Below are positions 39,357 through 51,118 of a stretch of 64,000 nucleotides of DNA, in pieces. Each line of letters opens with the position of its first letter. Within the stretch, counting starts at the first letter, position 1. Origin of the DNA: Diaporthe sp. PMI_573 (Eukaryota > Ascomycota > Sordariomycetes > Diaporthales > Diaporthaceae); NCBI GenBank assembly GCA_021399435.1, contig JAJTUP010000052.1, positions 186,001 through 250,000 of the forward strand. The letters run 5' to 3'. The position numbers and the translations under genes are program-made. The notes beneath the pieces were generated by a model. The model did no database searches and was not told the DNA's origin. It saw only the letters and a program-made list of their open reading frames with translations.

Positions 39357-39758
39357 GAGGATTATGATGGCACCTCAAGACCTAGTACGTCGACGAGGCA
39401 GAAGAGATCGTTTCCAAATGGGCTGCCCACGTCACCTGCAAAACAATTACTCTACCTACTGAGACGGGTGGAGGGGGCGGGTAGACAGCAGTTCCCCATC
39501 TGAGTTTGCTCGGTATACATATTAAGAGTTCGGCAAATGCAAGCTCTCCCCGATGGATTGGATCCTCGTCCTAGGTATTCCATCTTTCCGCTGAATTTAC
39601 CCCAGGCTGCTGGTGACCTGGTCTCTTCGTATCCCTAGTTGGCGTGCATTTTGCAGACCCCGGTTTCCCATGTTCTCCCAGCTCGCGATGCGTCACCCCT
39701 TGCAAGTTTCCAATATTGGCTAGATCCTGGCTAGCTCTTCTACAATAAATCAGGATAG
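39357..39758. other. No supported gene
   Basis: This is likely the decayed 5' part of the mariner-like remnant that follows; no readable protein was found. Confidence 0.4.
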
Positions 39759-40242
39759 GTGCTGAGACAGGCCATCTGGCTAGGGTCCAGCACCGCCAAT
39801 ATATACTCGGTCTCTATGTATGAGGGTAGTGCAGACGGCCAGGGCTTCATCGACGTCATTGAACACGAGGTTCCTCCCAATACGAGGCCATCCCAGGGCC
39901 CAATTCGGTACTGGCGATGGAGAATGCTAGTCTTCACTTTCACGATGACCTCCAACGTGTATGTGACCAGGCCGGCGTTCGGCTCGAATATCTACCTCCA
40001 TACTCGCCTGATCTAAACCCAATTCAAGCTTTCTTTGGCGATATGAAGAAGTACATTCGCTGCCACTTCCAGTAGCATGAGGACCAATGGCGTATGCAGG
40101 AGGACTGGCGTCAGCTTCTAATTAATTATGTATACGCGGTGACGGCGGCTATGGGCTCGATCTTGGCAGCGGAGATCTTGAAAATGAATTCAAGTTTTTA
40201 TCTAGGTTCTTTCTCCGCTCGAGCTTTAATTGAGAAATAAAG
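39759..40242 (+). pseudogene. Tc1/mariner-type (DDE_3) transposase remnant
   Basis: Reading with one frame change gives SADGQGFIDVIEHEVPPNT, NSVLAMENASLHFHDDLQRVC, AGVRLEYLPPYSPDLNPIQAFFGDMKKYIR, a TAG, then HEDQWRMQEDWRQLL. SPDLNPI is the hallmark before the third catalytic residue of Tc1/mariner DDE transposases. Here the usual Glu after NPI is Gln, and D-N of the second site is E-N (MEN). With the stop and frame change the remnant is inactive. The N-terminal half is missing. Confidence 0.75.
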
Positions 40243-40508
40243 AGTTCAAAAGTCTCTGCATTGTATTCGAGATCCCAAAGCTGTATTTAACAAGCGCATT
40301 CCTAAAATACGAATTACATCTTCATCAACTATATATAATCCATAAAAATGCATTTACTTATTGATTTATGTGCTGTACCAAACATTGCAGCACACAATTT
40401 CACATTAACTTATATATTCGTGCTAATTCATTTTATTTAAAGTATGACCCTAGATTTCGTTCCGAATAAGCTTTGAATTTCAACGTCTGCTAGAGATAGT
40501 CGGAATAC
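40243..40508. other. AT-rich intergenic flank
   Basis: No gene is seen; the sequence is AT-rich with A/T runs upstream of the ankyrin gene. Confidence 0.45.
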
Positions 40509-41198
40509 ATGATGGACTCACCAACTTCAACGATTGCAGCTAGTCCAGCGCCTAGCCCGGCACATTCTTGGTCTAGCGGTTATAGCACAGCCTCGACCTT
40601 GATCGAAAACACTAGCTTTCCCACCGGAATAGATGATCCCTCTTCCGAAATAGACATGGGTGAATTCTGTCTGGCGTGCTTGCAAGGTGGAGACATCCTG
40701 CAAGCGTGTCTGGCGAGCTCAGATGTTGATCTTAATAGTCCGCTACCGGACGAGTCCGGTGATAACATTTTCCACAGGATCCTCCTCATCCCTGCGGACC
40801 AATTTGAAGATGGCAAAGGCGAAGTGATAAAATCATTGCTTCGAAACGGCGCTGATCCCCTTACGCGGAACGGCCTTGGTGACAATATACTTCACATCCT
40901 GGCGGGGTCTACCGAGAAAGAGTCTCATGATCTTCTCAGCTTCCTTTTAGGTGAAGATATAAATGATCTTTCGGATGTACGCAGCGCTTGTTCAGAGGCT
41001 ATAGATCAACAAAATGACTTTGGGGATACACCTCTGATAGTCGCAGTACTTTATAACCAGTGGCCCGCTGTTCAGCTTTTGCTAAGACGCGGTGTAGATA
41101 TGCAAGTTAGAGGAGAGTTTGATATGACAGCACTGGAGTTTGCCATATCAAGGGGCTACCATGACATAATAGACGTGCTAAGGCAATATTCAAAGTAG
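40509..41198 (+). CDS. Ankyrin-repeat protein
   Basis: This intact 229-codon frame starts MMDSPTSTIAASPAPS (Ser/Pro-rich, residues 1-50). At least three ankyrin units follow: SGDNIFHRILLI..KGEVIKSLLRNGADPLTRN, LGDNILHILAGSTEKESHDLL, and FGDTPLIVAVLYNQWPAVQLLLRRGVDMQVRG with FDMTALEFAISRGYHDIIDVLRQ. Ankyrin repeats are protein-binding scaffolds. The consensus TPL-x2-A and LL-x2-GAD motifs are well kept in the second half. It is intron-free and shows no decay, although it sits between a mariner remnant and a kinase pseudogene. Confidence 0.85.
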   Translation: MMDSPTSTIAASPAPSPAHSWSSGYSTASTLIENTSFPTGIDDPSSEIDMGEFCLACLQGGDILQACLASSDVDLNSPLPDESGDNIFHRILLIPADQFEDGKGEVIKSLLRNGADPLTRNGLGDNILHILAGSTEKESHDLLSFLLGEDINDLSDVRSACSEAIDQQNDFGDTPLIVAVLYNQWPAVQLLLRRGVDMQVRGEFDMTALEFAISRGYHDIIDVLRQYSK

Positions 41199-41817
41199 GG
41201 TCGTAGACATTGCTTAGATAAAACAAATAGGAACCATCTACATATGTTCAGAAGGTCCGGTGATGAATATTAGTAAGCAGAGGGCACATTGCGTTGCAGC
41301 AGTATATTGCGCAATATTGCCTTCAAATTGCCTTCGTTGCTAATCTTATAATACATAATGATAAATGAGTTATTGAGACAAGAATGCGTTTTGCAGCCCA
41401 ATGCAGCGTCAGATCGCGTGTTCTGTTATTCCTCCTCTACCATCGACATGGCCACGGTGCCGCCTGTGGAGGAACCCATCGTCGTTTATGTAATCGATCT
41501 GCATCTGACTCTGTTGATTGACCAATCGGTTGTCTTTGGCGGCATGGTGAGCTTGCGCATGGATCTCGGACATCGCAGTTGGTTGAGCTGTGTTCTGGTA
41601 AGGAAGACCGGTGATTTCCTGCTGGGGCCCGGTCTTGGGAACGGACGGGTAGTTGACACATTGGGTGTTAGGATATTCTGACAACGTTAGCTTCTGCCCC
41701 ACTGCCCAATGTATGCCCAAGTCCACCACGTGCAAAGTTACCTTGTTGTATGAGTTGGGGACGCGGAGGGTGTATTAAGCCGGCGCCAAAGATTACCAAA
41801 TTTCACAACACCCCCGA
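41199..41817. other. No supported gene
   Basis: A minus-strand frame at 41409-41735 and a plus-strand frame at 41358-41681 overlap; neither is recognisable. Confidence 0.4.
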
Positions 41818-42776
<959 letters not shown>

Positions 42777-42903
42777 AGTGAGTCCTGCGTCAGGACGCGT
42801 AGACGGTGTCTCAGCGGGCCCCTTGCAACGGTCCAGGGGTGGTCGTCAGGGCTGATTGGTTCTTGCCAATGCGCGCGACTTGTGGCGCGAGTGGTTACGG
42901 GCG

Positions 42904-42910
42904 TATATAA
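42904..42910 (+). promoter_or_regulatory. TATA box
   Basis: TATATAA lies 95 bp upstream of the ATG at 42999, with a purine-rich stretch and an A-rich leader in between. Confidence 0.55.
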
Positions 42911-42998
42911 AGGGGATCTTTCCCCGAGCCAGTCGAAACACAGAAGAAATTCCCCCAAACCTGATAATCTTATAACCTGTTCGAAAAGAAGTTCCGCC

Positions 42999-43286
42999 AT
43001 GCCTCAGCAAAATGGGACCGAGCCCACATCAGTCAGCCAGTCACACAAATACGTTGTCGCTTACCTTATCCTGAACGTCTCCTGGCTGGTGATTCTCCTT
43101 GTCCTCTTTTTGCACGGCGATATTCGCTTGGCTCTATTTTGCCCTCTCGAGATAAGCGCTGTTGTCTCCGCAGTAGTTTGTGTTTTCACGACATGGCCAG
43201 AATGTTGCCTCCGGGGCAAAATGCAATTCTGCCAATGGTTGCGTCGCTACACTCCTGAGCGTATACGCAATCATTTTTTTGGTTAG
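42999..43286 (+). CDS. Small two-helix membrane protein
   Basis: The start ATG 42999 (context GCCATGC) gives 95 residues: a polar N-terminus MPQQNGTEPTSVSQSHK, two hydrophobic helices (VVAYLILNVSWLVILLVLFL and LALFCPLEISAVVSAVVCVF), a basic Cys-containing loop and a basic end RRYTPERIRNHFFG. A frame is open upstream but covers the promoter (TATA at 42904). No family is recognised. The well-formed promoter and clean frame favour a real gene. Confidence 0.55.
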   Translation: MPQQNGTEPTSVSQSHKYVVAYLILNVSWLVILLVLFLHGDIRLALFCPLEISAVVSAVVCVFTTWPECCLRGKMQFCQWLRRYTPERIRNHFFG

Positions 43287-43946
43287 CGTCAATTCTGGCA
43301 CGAACGGTCGCTCGCGTACTCCACCACGGAGAATCCAGACATCACAAGCAGCTTGGCAAAAGCCAGACAATGACAGCGTCGTTTCGGAAATAAGCTATGG
43401 CGGCAGACTATTCGCCTCTCTTTCCCCGCTGAGGGGCTGCGATTGGCTGGTGATGAGCTCCTGAAGTAGATGCCTTGCGCATCGTGGCAGAAGGGATTGT
43501 GTAGTACTCCTGGCGTTGGTAGGGTTTGGGTATGTCGGGGTGCAATCCAGCGCGGTCCCCCGTTGATCTAGGATTGTTGAGGATCGCAGGCGCCAGAGAA
43601 GTGCGCGGGTGGCTTACATGTACAACATATTTCACAATGCAGAACACTCGCCGAGAGGAGAAACCAAGCAATTCGGAGAGGTCTTGCTTTGGAGGACTAC
43701 CGCGAAACACCCCCTTGTCTACCGAGACTAGTCCAATCGGAATAAACAACTAGTTGTGCTAGGTTTTAGCCCCTCGTGGTTTTCCCTAGTACCGCCAGAA
43801 TCCTTTCAACACACTTGATTCTCAGCGGCCCGTGAGGAGGAAATATGAATGAATCTTGGCTTGGAGGAAACGCGAGTCTTCTATTTTATCCTTTTCTTTA
43901 TCAAGCGAAACTGAGGTAAACAATCCTCATGTCCATCGAGCACGCT
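43287..43946. other. No supported gene
   Basis: Only overlapping short frames; nothing recognised. Confidence 0.4.
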
Positions 43947-44640
43947 TCAATGACGGTGGCCCCGCCGATTCCGGTCTTTGGTATGGATATGGCTGGTGGC
44001 TGAGAACGATCTTTCAGACGGCACGGAGTTTGCGAGGGTGTTTAGTACTTTGACTGCCACCTTAGCTAAAACGGAGCCTTGTGTGAGAAGGAATCTCCAC
44101 GCTATCGCTGGCTTGAAAGTAGGGTCGTAAATGGTTGATTTCGGTGAAAAGAGGTTATCTGGGCCGCCGCTTTTTAATCGGAAGTGTGTAAACTCGGTGA
44201 TAGCACGTGTAAGATCTTCTCCAGAAAACTTCTGGCCCAAGTACCGCCTGATAGTGTCGAAAACGGATGAAGGAAGCTTTGAGTCTGGTCCGCACCTCTC
44301 AGGGCGTAAACTATCAGCCACCCAGTGGATCTCATATGTCTGTTTATCAAGACGGGCTTTGAATATAGCCTCAAACTCGTCCCACGGCACGTCTGGGTAT
44401 AGCTTGGTTGCCCTCATCTCCGCCCATTTGGCCTGAATTTGTAGTCAACGCTCAATTACATGAACGATGCCGGCGCCGTCTGCTTCCGAAGCGTGTTGAT
44501 AATCATGTACGGGCTTTATAATAGCAAGGGCAGTCTCAAGCTGGGACCGAACAAGGTATTCGTTAAGTTGTCTATCTCGAGCAATAAAGTAGGCATTCGA
44601 TGGAGGCAGGTTGATACGCCAGGTTGGTTGGCCTAAATAA
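43947..44640 (-). pseudogene. hAT transposase C-terminal half (hAT-6)
   Basis: The minus strand reads PSNAYFIARDRQLNEYLVRSQL, a TGA at 44445-44447, LQIQAKWAEMRATKLYPDVPWDEF, then FKPAIAWRFLLTQGSVLAKVAVKVLNTLANSVPSERSFSAT. The last block is the hATC dimerisation domain (consensus VPxSxxxxERxFS). The frame ends KDRNRRGHRH. The N-terminal finger and catalytic Asp region are absent. A separate frame at 44657-44935 just upstream is not clearly part of it. Confidence 0.75.
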
Positions 44641-44656
44641 CATATGTTAGCTGAAG

Positions 44657-44935
44657 TTAAAGGTATGAGACTCCACCCCGACGCGTATTTGCAGGGTCAT
44701 CGTACTTTGATTGGGATATGAAGGGGGGGGACCAATGAGGGTTTCGCTCGAGCTGCCGGATCACAAGTTCATTTAGGGTCTCCCTCACGAGGCCTTCCAG
44801 TATTGCCGGAGTGATATCTACGTTCGACTGGTCTTTACCCTCGTCGTATGTCTTGACGACGTGTTGCAGTCGATATAGAGGATACTGACGATTGCCTAAG
44901 CGACTTCTCGAGCGACGGGCCGAGCAATTGACCAA
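44657..44935 (-). CDS. Unidentified 92-codon frame
   Basis: It starts MVNCSARRSRSRLGNRQ and contains VDITPAILEGLVRETLNELVIRQLERNPHWSPP, which reads like an amphipathic helix, then stops at 44657. It could be an N-terminal exon of an unrelated gene or part of the hAT remnant. No family is recognised. Confidence 0.3.
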   Translation of the reverse strand: MVNCSARRSRSRLGNRQYPLYRLQHVVKTYDEGKDQSNVDITPAILEGLVRETLNELVIRQLERNPHWSPPFISQSKYDDPANTRRGGVSYL

Positions 44936-45723
44936 AAATATAAAATTATCAGAGAAAAGATGAGTTGATTCATTTTCTAAAGAGTGTGTTTAAAAAGCGA
45001 GTGGAAGGCAGGCTTTTATAGCTTGATCGGAAGGCAACGCATTACTAATGTAGACTACATCTGTGTCCCCTGCACCCGACAACAATATCATGAGGAAAAC
45101 TGGCATGGTGAGTGACTATGTCTGCATGAGCGACCTACCAGGGATACGTGTCCTACAGAAGACCAATCTGCAACCTCAAGTATGCCGCCGCGCTGGGCTC
45201 GTCACCTGCCCCGGCCCTTTCAGTTCCCATAGTACCATCTCTCGTCCTTCCACACCTACCGGAGTATACCTTGGAGACAGTATGCCCAGTCTTCTTCACG
45301 CTTAGTTTCCCTTTTCTCTGCCCATTGAAAGCGCTCCTTGATACTGAACTGAGCAAGGTTGCTTCCCTGAAGCGCTGAAATAGCAATTCCCGTGCTTTCC
45401 TTAAACATGGCGTAGCAGGTATCACGCTATCACTCCAAGTGACGGCCCTTTTCCCCCTGAATCTTGTGATATCTAGTATCATTCTGGCGATAGCCTTCGG
45501 CGTTACAGCATTCCCAGACATCCCTCAGCATTTGACCCTCCTGCTTCCTGAGCCAGAACCGTTCTTACATGCTTTATTACGTCCTGCGTCAGTTTTGAGT
45601 CATCTGCTATGCTCAATCTGGCTGCTAACTCCCCATACTGCTGCAAAGTATTGGAGACATGGATCAGTTCAGGAGAACAAATACGAAAGACCTCATGGGA
45701 GAGAGATCGGAGTTGACCACTTG
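44936..45723. other. Decayed region, no supported gene
   Basis: Plus-strand frames near 45148-45378 and 45439-45744 (hydrophobic, for example LVISSIILAIAFGVTAFPDIP) look like pieces of a membrane protein, but no model joins them. Confidence 0.35.
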
Positions 45724-45757
45724 TTATACAAGTCCTATTTCTAAGAGATAGTAAGCA

Positions 45758-46348
45758 TCACGAAGCAAGAAGTGAACAAGGGCAGATATACATAATTTTT
45801 TCAGCCAGTTCTGTAAGTGCAAACAAGAGGAGCGGTGATGTGCTGAGTAGGGTCGCCCAACGGTTAGCAAATCGTTTAGCCGCGGACGCATCGTTGAGGA
45901 ACATATTGATAATGATAGTTGCGTTCCCCTGACCACTTTTCCCATTTACCATTCCATCTCGACGACCATTTTCAATTAATTCATTAACCGCAGCTATCAC
46001 CCGCGTTAGTTGAAAATAAGCAAGTCTTGACTAGTAAAAGTTTTCCGGCTTTATGATTATGTCGCCCAAAGCCCTCACCGCATCTCCGACACGACTATCC
46101 GTATATGTAACGTTATATGGTAAAGATGTTTTTCGCAATAACAAAATCCAGGTTCTATATATTGCCTCGCAATTATCCGCAAAGTATTGCCTGCAATCGC
46201 TTCTGATCAGAGCTTGGGCGAGTGTGCTAATGCCTGAGGGATATCTTGCTAGACGGCGTATATTCAGTTGTTGGTTTCTTTGGGCTTCATCAGCCCGGAG
46301 AACAACCCCGGATGACTGCATACCAGCCAATGAGTATCGAGCTTTCAT
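45758..46348 (-). pseudogene. Unidentified gene with in-frame TAG and TGA
   Basis: From MKARYSLAGMQSSGVVLRADEAQRNQQ the frame reads RRLARYPSGISTLAQALIRSDC, YFADNCEAIYRTWILLLRKTSLPYN, GDAVRALGDIIIKPENFY, then TAG (46031-46033), and goes on in the same frame SRLAYFQLTRVIAAVNELIENG, NATIIINMFLNDASAAKRFANRWATLLSTSPLLLFALTELA to TGA at 45758. Beyond this, scattered codons (FLLRDAYYLLEIGL, another frame) suggest it once extended further. The helical, Leu-rich content is protein-like, but no family is recognised. Both stops are one transition from Gln, Trp or Arg codons. Confidence 0.55.
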
Positions 46349-46502
46349 TTTGGAAGTTTCAAGTTCTTGGCACTGACGTGTATTGTATTGTAAAGAGCGA
46401 GGTGGAAAGCGGCCCAGCGCACACTCCAGAGCAGGCAGTCCTAGGTTTTATATACAGCCTCTTGCAATTCTGTTTCTGGGTGTCTACCCTTCTCAGTACC
46501 GT

Positions 46503-46507
46503 ACGAC
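46503..46507 (+). other. Target-site duplication of solo LTR, left
   Basis: ACGAC, repeated at 46650-46654. Confidence 0.9.
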
Positions 46508-46649
46508 TGTTGGAATATTCTAGACCAAGTGTATTATTAATAGGGAATATCTTTATTCCTGTAAGACGAATATATATAGGGGGCCTCTGGCCCACTTACA
46601 CAGAGCTAGAATAGTCTGAATACCAAGCATCTTCACATACACTTCAACA
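46508..46649 (+). repeat. Solo LTR of the Copia-1 family
   Basis: The 142-bp sequence TGTTGGAATATTCTAG ... CTTCAACA matches the Copia-1 3' LTR (2987-3129) with one gap (GTAAGACG versus GTAAAGACG) and a few substitutions. It is flanked by a perfect 5-bp repeat ACGAC, as expected for a Copia insertion reduced to one LTR by recombination between its two LTRs. Confidence 0.95.
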
Positions 46650-46680
46650 ACGACAGCGGTGACTCATAAATGTTGTAACT

Positions 46681-47058
46681 CTAGTTTGTGATATAGCTTG
46701 ACTCAGACGGTAAGGGAAGGTAGGAAGACTGTAGCCGAAACCCTGTTTTCAGCAGATGGAGTATAATACAAGCCTGTCTCGTGGGATCAAGACCAACGTA
46801 ACCATGAGGCCTAAACAAAGAGGGCTGGTTGAGCTCGAAAGACACCTTAGCGAGGGATATCGTGGGCGTGCAGTTGGGATCGCCCTCCAAATATTGTTTG
46901 GCGGTATTGTCACTAAGACTAGCCCAGATGCTGGCGATGCCATTGTTATCGGAAAATGCCATAAGTGGAGGGCCCCGAAGCGATGTCAGTGTGACGGGTA
47001 TGCCAGCCACTGGGAGCCCCTCGCTATCAACAACTCGGCAGAGGATGGAGGCCATCAT
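46681..47058 (-). CDS. Transthyretin/HIU-hydrolase-like protein
   Basis: This intact 125-codon frame starts MMASILCRVVDSEGLPVAGIPVTL, with the strand pattern of the transthyretin-like fold (family start ITCHVLDxxxGxPA). It continues MAFSDNNGIASIW and FELNQPSLFRPHGYVGLDP..CIILHLLKTGFRLQSSYLPL. 5-Hydroxyisourate hydrolase acts in urate breakdown, but its catalytic His (in CHVLD) is Arg here and the C-terminal YRGS is absent (SYITN). It is therefore more likely a non-catalytic relative or another beta-sandwich protein. It ends 31 bp from the solo LTR. Confidence 0.5.
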   Translation of the reverse strand: MMASILCRVVDSEGLPVAGIPVTLTSLRGPPLMAFSDNNGIASIWASLSDNTAKQYLEGDPNCTPTISLAKVSFELNQPSLFRPHGYVGLDPTRQACIILHLLKTGFRLQSSYLPLPSESSYITN

Positions 47059-47846
47059 GTGTAGTGTTGTGAGTCAGGTTATCCAGAGGAATTTACGAAG
47101 TAAGGACATCTAGGATGTTTCGGATTTGGATATCAACGTTTTCAAATTAACTAGCAACAAAATAATGAACGATGAGTTGAATAGGATGGCTTTATAGTTG
47201 CATGTTAGAAGCGAGATTTTGATTGACTAGCACTTTGTCTGACTTTTGAACCCAAATTTTCAAAGTACAAAGCGGCTTTTGTAGAAAGACCACAAGTAGT
47301 TCCTATGACTCACCAGGAATTGTAAAATAAGTGCACAGATGGTACAGTACTGTAGCTTGGTTCGGCGCAGGCTGTTTATCTTGATTAGTTCAAATCCTTC
47401 AAAAGTTTTATCGTAGGATATTTTGACTAACTTGTACTTATGAGGCCCATCATGGTGTATGAGGCTTGTCTGCGTTTGCCGCACTTTTGTTTCTTCAAAA
47501 TTCGGACCTTGCACAGGATTACGAAGCACACGCATAGATAATATAGAGGACGAGATATTGATATAGCTAGCCGTCAACCATTTGACCACCCCTACTCCCA
47601 CGGTACTAAAACTTATGATGAGCCGAAACCTAACTCAGTACCTACCATGCAAAGGCCCTGGGTTCTTGCGCCTGTCTTCTTCACGGCCGAGATTGCATCC
47701 TCCTCAGAACCCATATAAATTGCCGTTGTTTGCTGTGGGTGGAAGCCCAGAAACAGGGAGTACATCGTATCCAGAATAGACACTCAGAATACAGTGGGAG
47801 CCGATACCGTAAGGAAGACTGACAACTGTCCAAGTGCTTTTGTTTC
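47059..47846. other. No firmly supported gene
   Basis: A minus-strand frame at 47260-47601 (113 codons, with NISSSILSMRVLRNPVQGPNF) is the longest; no family is recognised. Confidence 0.35.
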
Positions 47847-48280
47847 TGAAAGCGGATATTCGCGCACCCAAAATCGGATGCCGCGCACCTTTTGCTTAGA
47901 AAGCAGTACTGCAGCCAATCAGAGCCTCCCATTCAGCACACTTCACCGCCCAACATAGTGCATTTTAGAGCCATGCACATATAATCTGCCAAACCTCCTC
48001 AACCCACCAATATTAACCCACCCCCACCATTAACGTATCATAATATTGATTAATTGCTTTATAGAATCGATCAATTCAGCATTAAAGACATATCCTAGCT
48101 AGTCAGATATCAAACCAGTAGCGTTACGGCAATAGCACACATGCCTGATTATTTGGGTCTTAAGGCGTAATGGCTGAAGGACTATCATAATTAGAACACC
48201 AACATTACCGCCTCAAATTGTCGCCAAGCAGCACTTTCCAACCCTCCTTCTTTCTGAAACTCTTCAATAATAGAGTCGGG
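47847..48280 (+). mobile_element. Truncated copy C of the CGGATATTCG-TIR family
   Basis: GAAAGCGGATATTCGCGCAC..ATCGGATGCCGCGCACC and the following GCAGCCAATCAGAGC parallel the right end of copy A read inward. Downstream the plus strand encodes HMPDYLGLKA-stop-WLKD..NTNITASN..ALSNPPSFFLKLFN, matching copy A codons near 29574-29430 with two extra stops. The other end is missing after about 48280. Confidence 0.75.
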
Positions 48281-48442
48281 CCGTGGTCACAAAGCTCAAC
48301 GGCTGCCAAGAAAAGTGTCAATCGATACAGTCACATATAAGCTCACACGAGACACGATCCAGTCACTTATTTGGTATCACCAGTTTGTCCACTATGCGGA
48401 GACCTTTGCCCATACTGCGGACTGGACCGATAAAGACTAGTA

Positions 48443-48670
48443 TTGCAAGATGCCGCGCGCGAGAAGGTTCAGCTTCAGCTCAAATGTAACGATGGAGGCA
48501 TCGTACGTGTTGACCTGCCGATTGCTGAGCGCTCCATTCTTCTCAAGAACCTCATTAACGATTTGGGTCTCGAAGCGGCCACCTGCTTGCCAGTAGAATG
48601 CAACCTACTGACGGGCAAACTACCTCCCCACTATTCTGATTTCAAGCTGTCCACTTCTATATCTGAATAA
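48443..48670 (+). pseudogene. SKP1-like protein fragment
   Basis: The frame reads [41 protein letters not shown], which follows the N-terminal POZ-like start of SKP1 (strand, acidic turn, then VAERSxLIKNMLEDLG). After [11 protein letters not shown] it loses similarity and stops at 48670. There is no ATG at the start (48443 is TTG). SKP1 links F-box proteins to the SCF ligase; the C-terminal F-box-binding helices are missing here, so this is a remnant or unspliced first exon. Confidence 0.65.
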
Positions 48671-49839
48671 AGAGAGTGTGACTGGACGTCAATGCGGTTT
48701 GCAGTACCGTAGATGGTGTCGAAAACTCCCTTCCCGCCAGCTTGTCCATCAGTAGAGTCGATGCTGAAAAAGCAGGGACGCAAGAATAGGACTGAGCCGC
48801 TCGAATCTATCTTAGTATCCACCGGGACAAGAGAGGCTACTCTGTTAACAGGCTGCCTTTCAAATGCGGGGACCATTGGTGCTGTTGTTTGTTGATATCC
48901 CGAAGAGGTAACGATGTTCCTGTGACTTTTTGGACGAAAGTCTTGTGCACGCCGAATACCTGCAACAACTTGATATTCCACGCCGAAAAACCCAGGATCG
49001 TGGTGTATACACAGAACCCTCCAGCTCCGAAAGGACCAGAGTCTGTCGCAACCCCGATTGCAGAGCTGCGTTCTCCGAATTCGACAACGCACGGCACTTT
49101 CGGCCCACTCATTACCTGGATTTACCAGGGAGCCCCTAGTATTCATAAGTTACTTTACAATTGAGAAGAACCGTAATCCTCTATATTTCACAGTACTTCT
49201 ATGCACGGAGCTTAGTTTACCTCGAGCCCTACGGCCCTCTGACCATAGGACAAAACGTTTATTGTTGCGATACAGTACATACTGTACAGTACCATGCAAT
49301 TGAGCCGTACGCTTAAACACAGAGGAAGGTGGCTAAGCAGCCCTTGGGGCTACAGCGTACTTATGGTACAGGCTCCCTGGATCTCCCCCTTTCTAGCTAG
49401 TTAGAAGCAAGCAATGAAGTCCACCAATTCCATCGTTAACGCGATACCACGTACGTACGTATAGTACAAGAAAGCCCATTCAACATTTATGGTATTTGTG
49501 TTCTATCGTACAGTATTTCCCAGAGGACGAATAAGATGAACTATTGCCCCAGATGATGGCCAATCAAAGGTGCTGTGGTTTCCCAAAAGTACTTCTGTTG
49601 CAGTCGTCGTATGTATCCAGAACTCCCTCATTGAAGTACTGCAGAAACTTATGAAAACACGGTACTTGTTTGAGCAGGACTTTTAAGTTCCCTGGATATA
49701 CATTTTGCCATTTTTAAGCAAAGAAGATGCCAGTATTTATAGCTTTCTTATGCTGCTTAACTTCCTTTAGTTTCCTGTCTCCCCTGCTACTTTGCACAAG
49801 ATACCTACCTCAAAACACTTTTCATACCAAATATACACG
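48671..49839. other. No supported gene
   Basis: Overlapping frames on both strands at 48631-49164 are not recognisable. 49250-49540 has many GTAC/TACAGTAC palindromic words. It includes the 5' flank of the P450 gene. Confidence 0.4.
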
Positions 49840-51118
49840 ATGTTTGATGCCAGTATCCTTGACTTTTATTTAAATGGAAATGGGCGCACACTTTCGGTGA
49901 ACAGTCTTCTCTGTCTGATCAGTCTGTGGGCATTCTTTAAACTTTCAATTTTCATTTATAATATCTCTCCTTTCCATCCTCTGAGCCAGTTCCCAGGACC
50001 GAAATTCGCCCAAATGACCTTTTGCTATGAAGCTTGGTATGATCTCGTGAAGAACGGGAGGTATACTTCACAAATAGAAAAAATGTACAAACAATACGGT
50101 TAGTGATTGAGTACTTCTTTTTGTTTTAATATAATAGAAGCTGACCATCTCCGCTAAATAGGGCCTCTTGTTTGTATCAACCCCTCAGAGCTACATTGCA
50201 ACGATCTGCAATTCATCGATGAAATCTATGCGACGGGCGGTCGTAAGAGAAATAAGAGTGAATACATATGCCAATCGCTGGTCACACCAATAGATCGCAC
50301 AGGGTTTGGAATTGTGGATCACGACCCTCCACCGAGCCCGGCGTTCCCCAATGGCCAGGCATTTCTCCCGGCAGCATATATTGCAATTCGAAGCCGAGGT
50401 CCTAACAAAGCTGCAATATCTGTGTGATAAGTACTGTAAAGGGCAGAAGGCATTCGATATCACCACGGCTTATTCTTGTTTCACCACCGATATTATCTCT
50501 GCTTTTTCATTCGGCGAGCCTCTTGGCTTGCTGACTCAGGAAGGCTGGGAGCCAAATTGGCGGCAATCTACATATTCTTTCCTTAGAACGACCCTTGTGT
50601 TCCGCTCCATGCCATTTCTGAAAAAGTTCGTCGGTGCTGGCAAATCTTTCGCACGTCGAGGGTATATGGGCCGTGACGTCAAGACGCTGATGGAGACACT
50701 TTTTATCCGCGTTCCGGAAATGGTTTCTCAAGCCCTGGCGGGCACGCCTAATGGCTACGCGACACCGTTTAAAGACATTGCGGAAAGCTTAGCGCTCTTA
50801 GACACTGACAAGGAACTCGACCGCCTATCTGCAGAGGGCATGGCCCTCTTGATGGCTGGTACAGAAACAACAGCTTGGTCACTCTCCGTTATCACATTCT
50901 ACCTAATCTCTCAGCCCGGTATCCTGAGTCGGCTGACCAGGGAGCTGAAGGGAGCTTTTTCTGAAGAACGAGAATTTTCTTGGGTTGAGTTAGAGAAAAT
51001 TCCTTACTTAAAGGGGGTTATCATGGAAGGTTTGCGGCTTTCGTATGGCGTATCGGGACGCACCCCGAGGATTGCTCAGTACGAAGATTTGGTACAGAGG
51101 GCCCTCTGGTACTCATAA
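49840..51118 (+). pseudogene. Cytochrome P450 without heme-binding end, one frameshift
   Basis: Exon 1 (49840-50098) has an N-terminal membrane anchor (LLCLISLWAFFKLSIFIYNI) and the proline hinge FHPLSQFPGPKFA. After a 63-bp intron, exon 2 (50162 on) has PLVCINPSELHCND and GFGIVDHD, where one extra C in 50325-50327 shifts the frame before LHRARRSPMARHFSRQHIL. The I-helix AGTETTAWS, the K-helix MEGLRLSYGV and surrounding parts are intact. The frame then ends at 51116 after EDLVQRALWYS, and neither the PERF region nor the FxxGxRxCxG Cys loop is found downstream. It is of the fungal type related to Tri4/pisatin-demethylase-like P450s. Without the Cys ligand it cannot bind heme. Confidence 0.9.

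Noticed and set aside
43408..43749. A 113-codon minus-strand frame
   Set aside because: No conserved pattern, no plausible promoter; it probably arises by chance.
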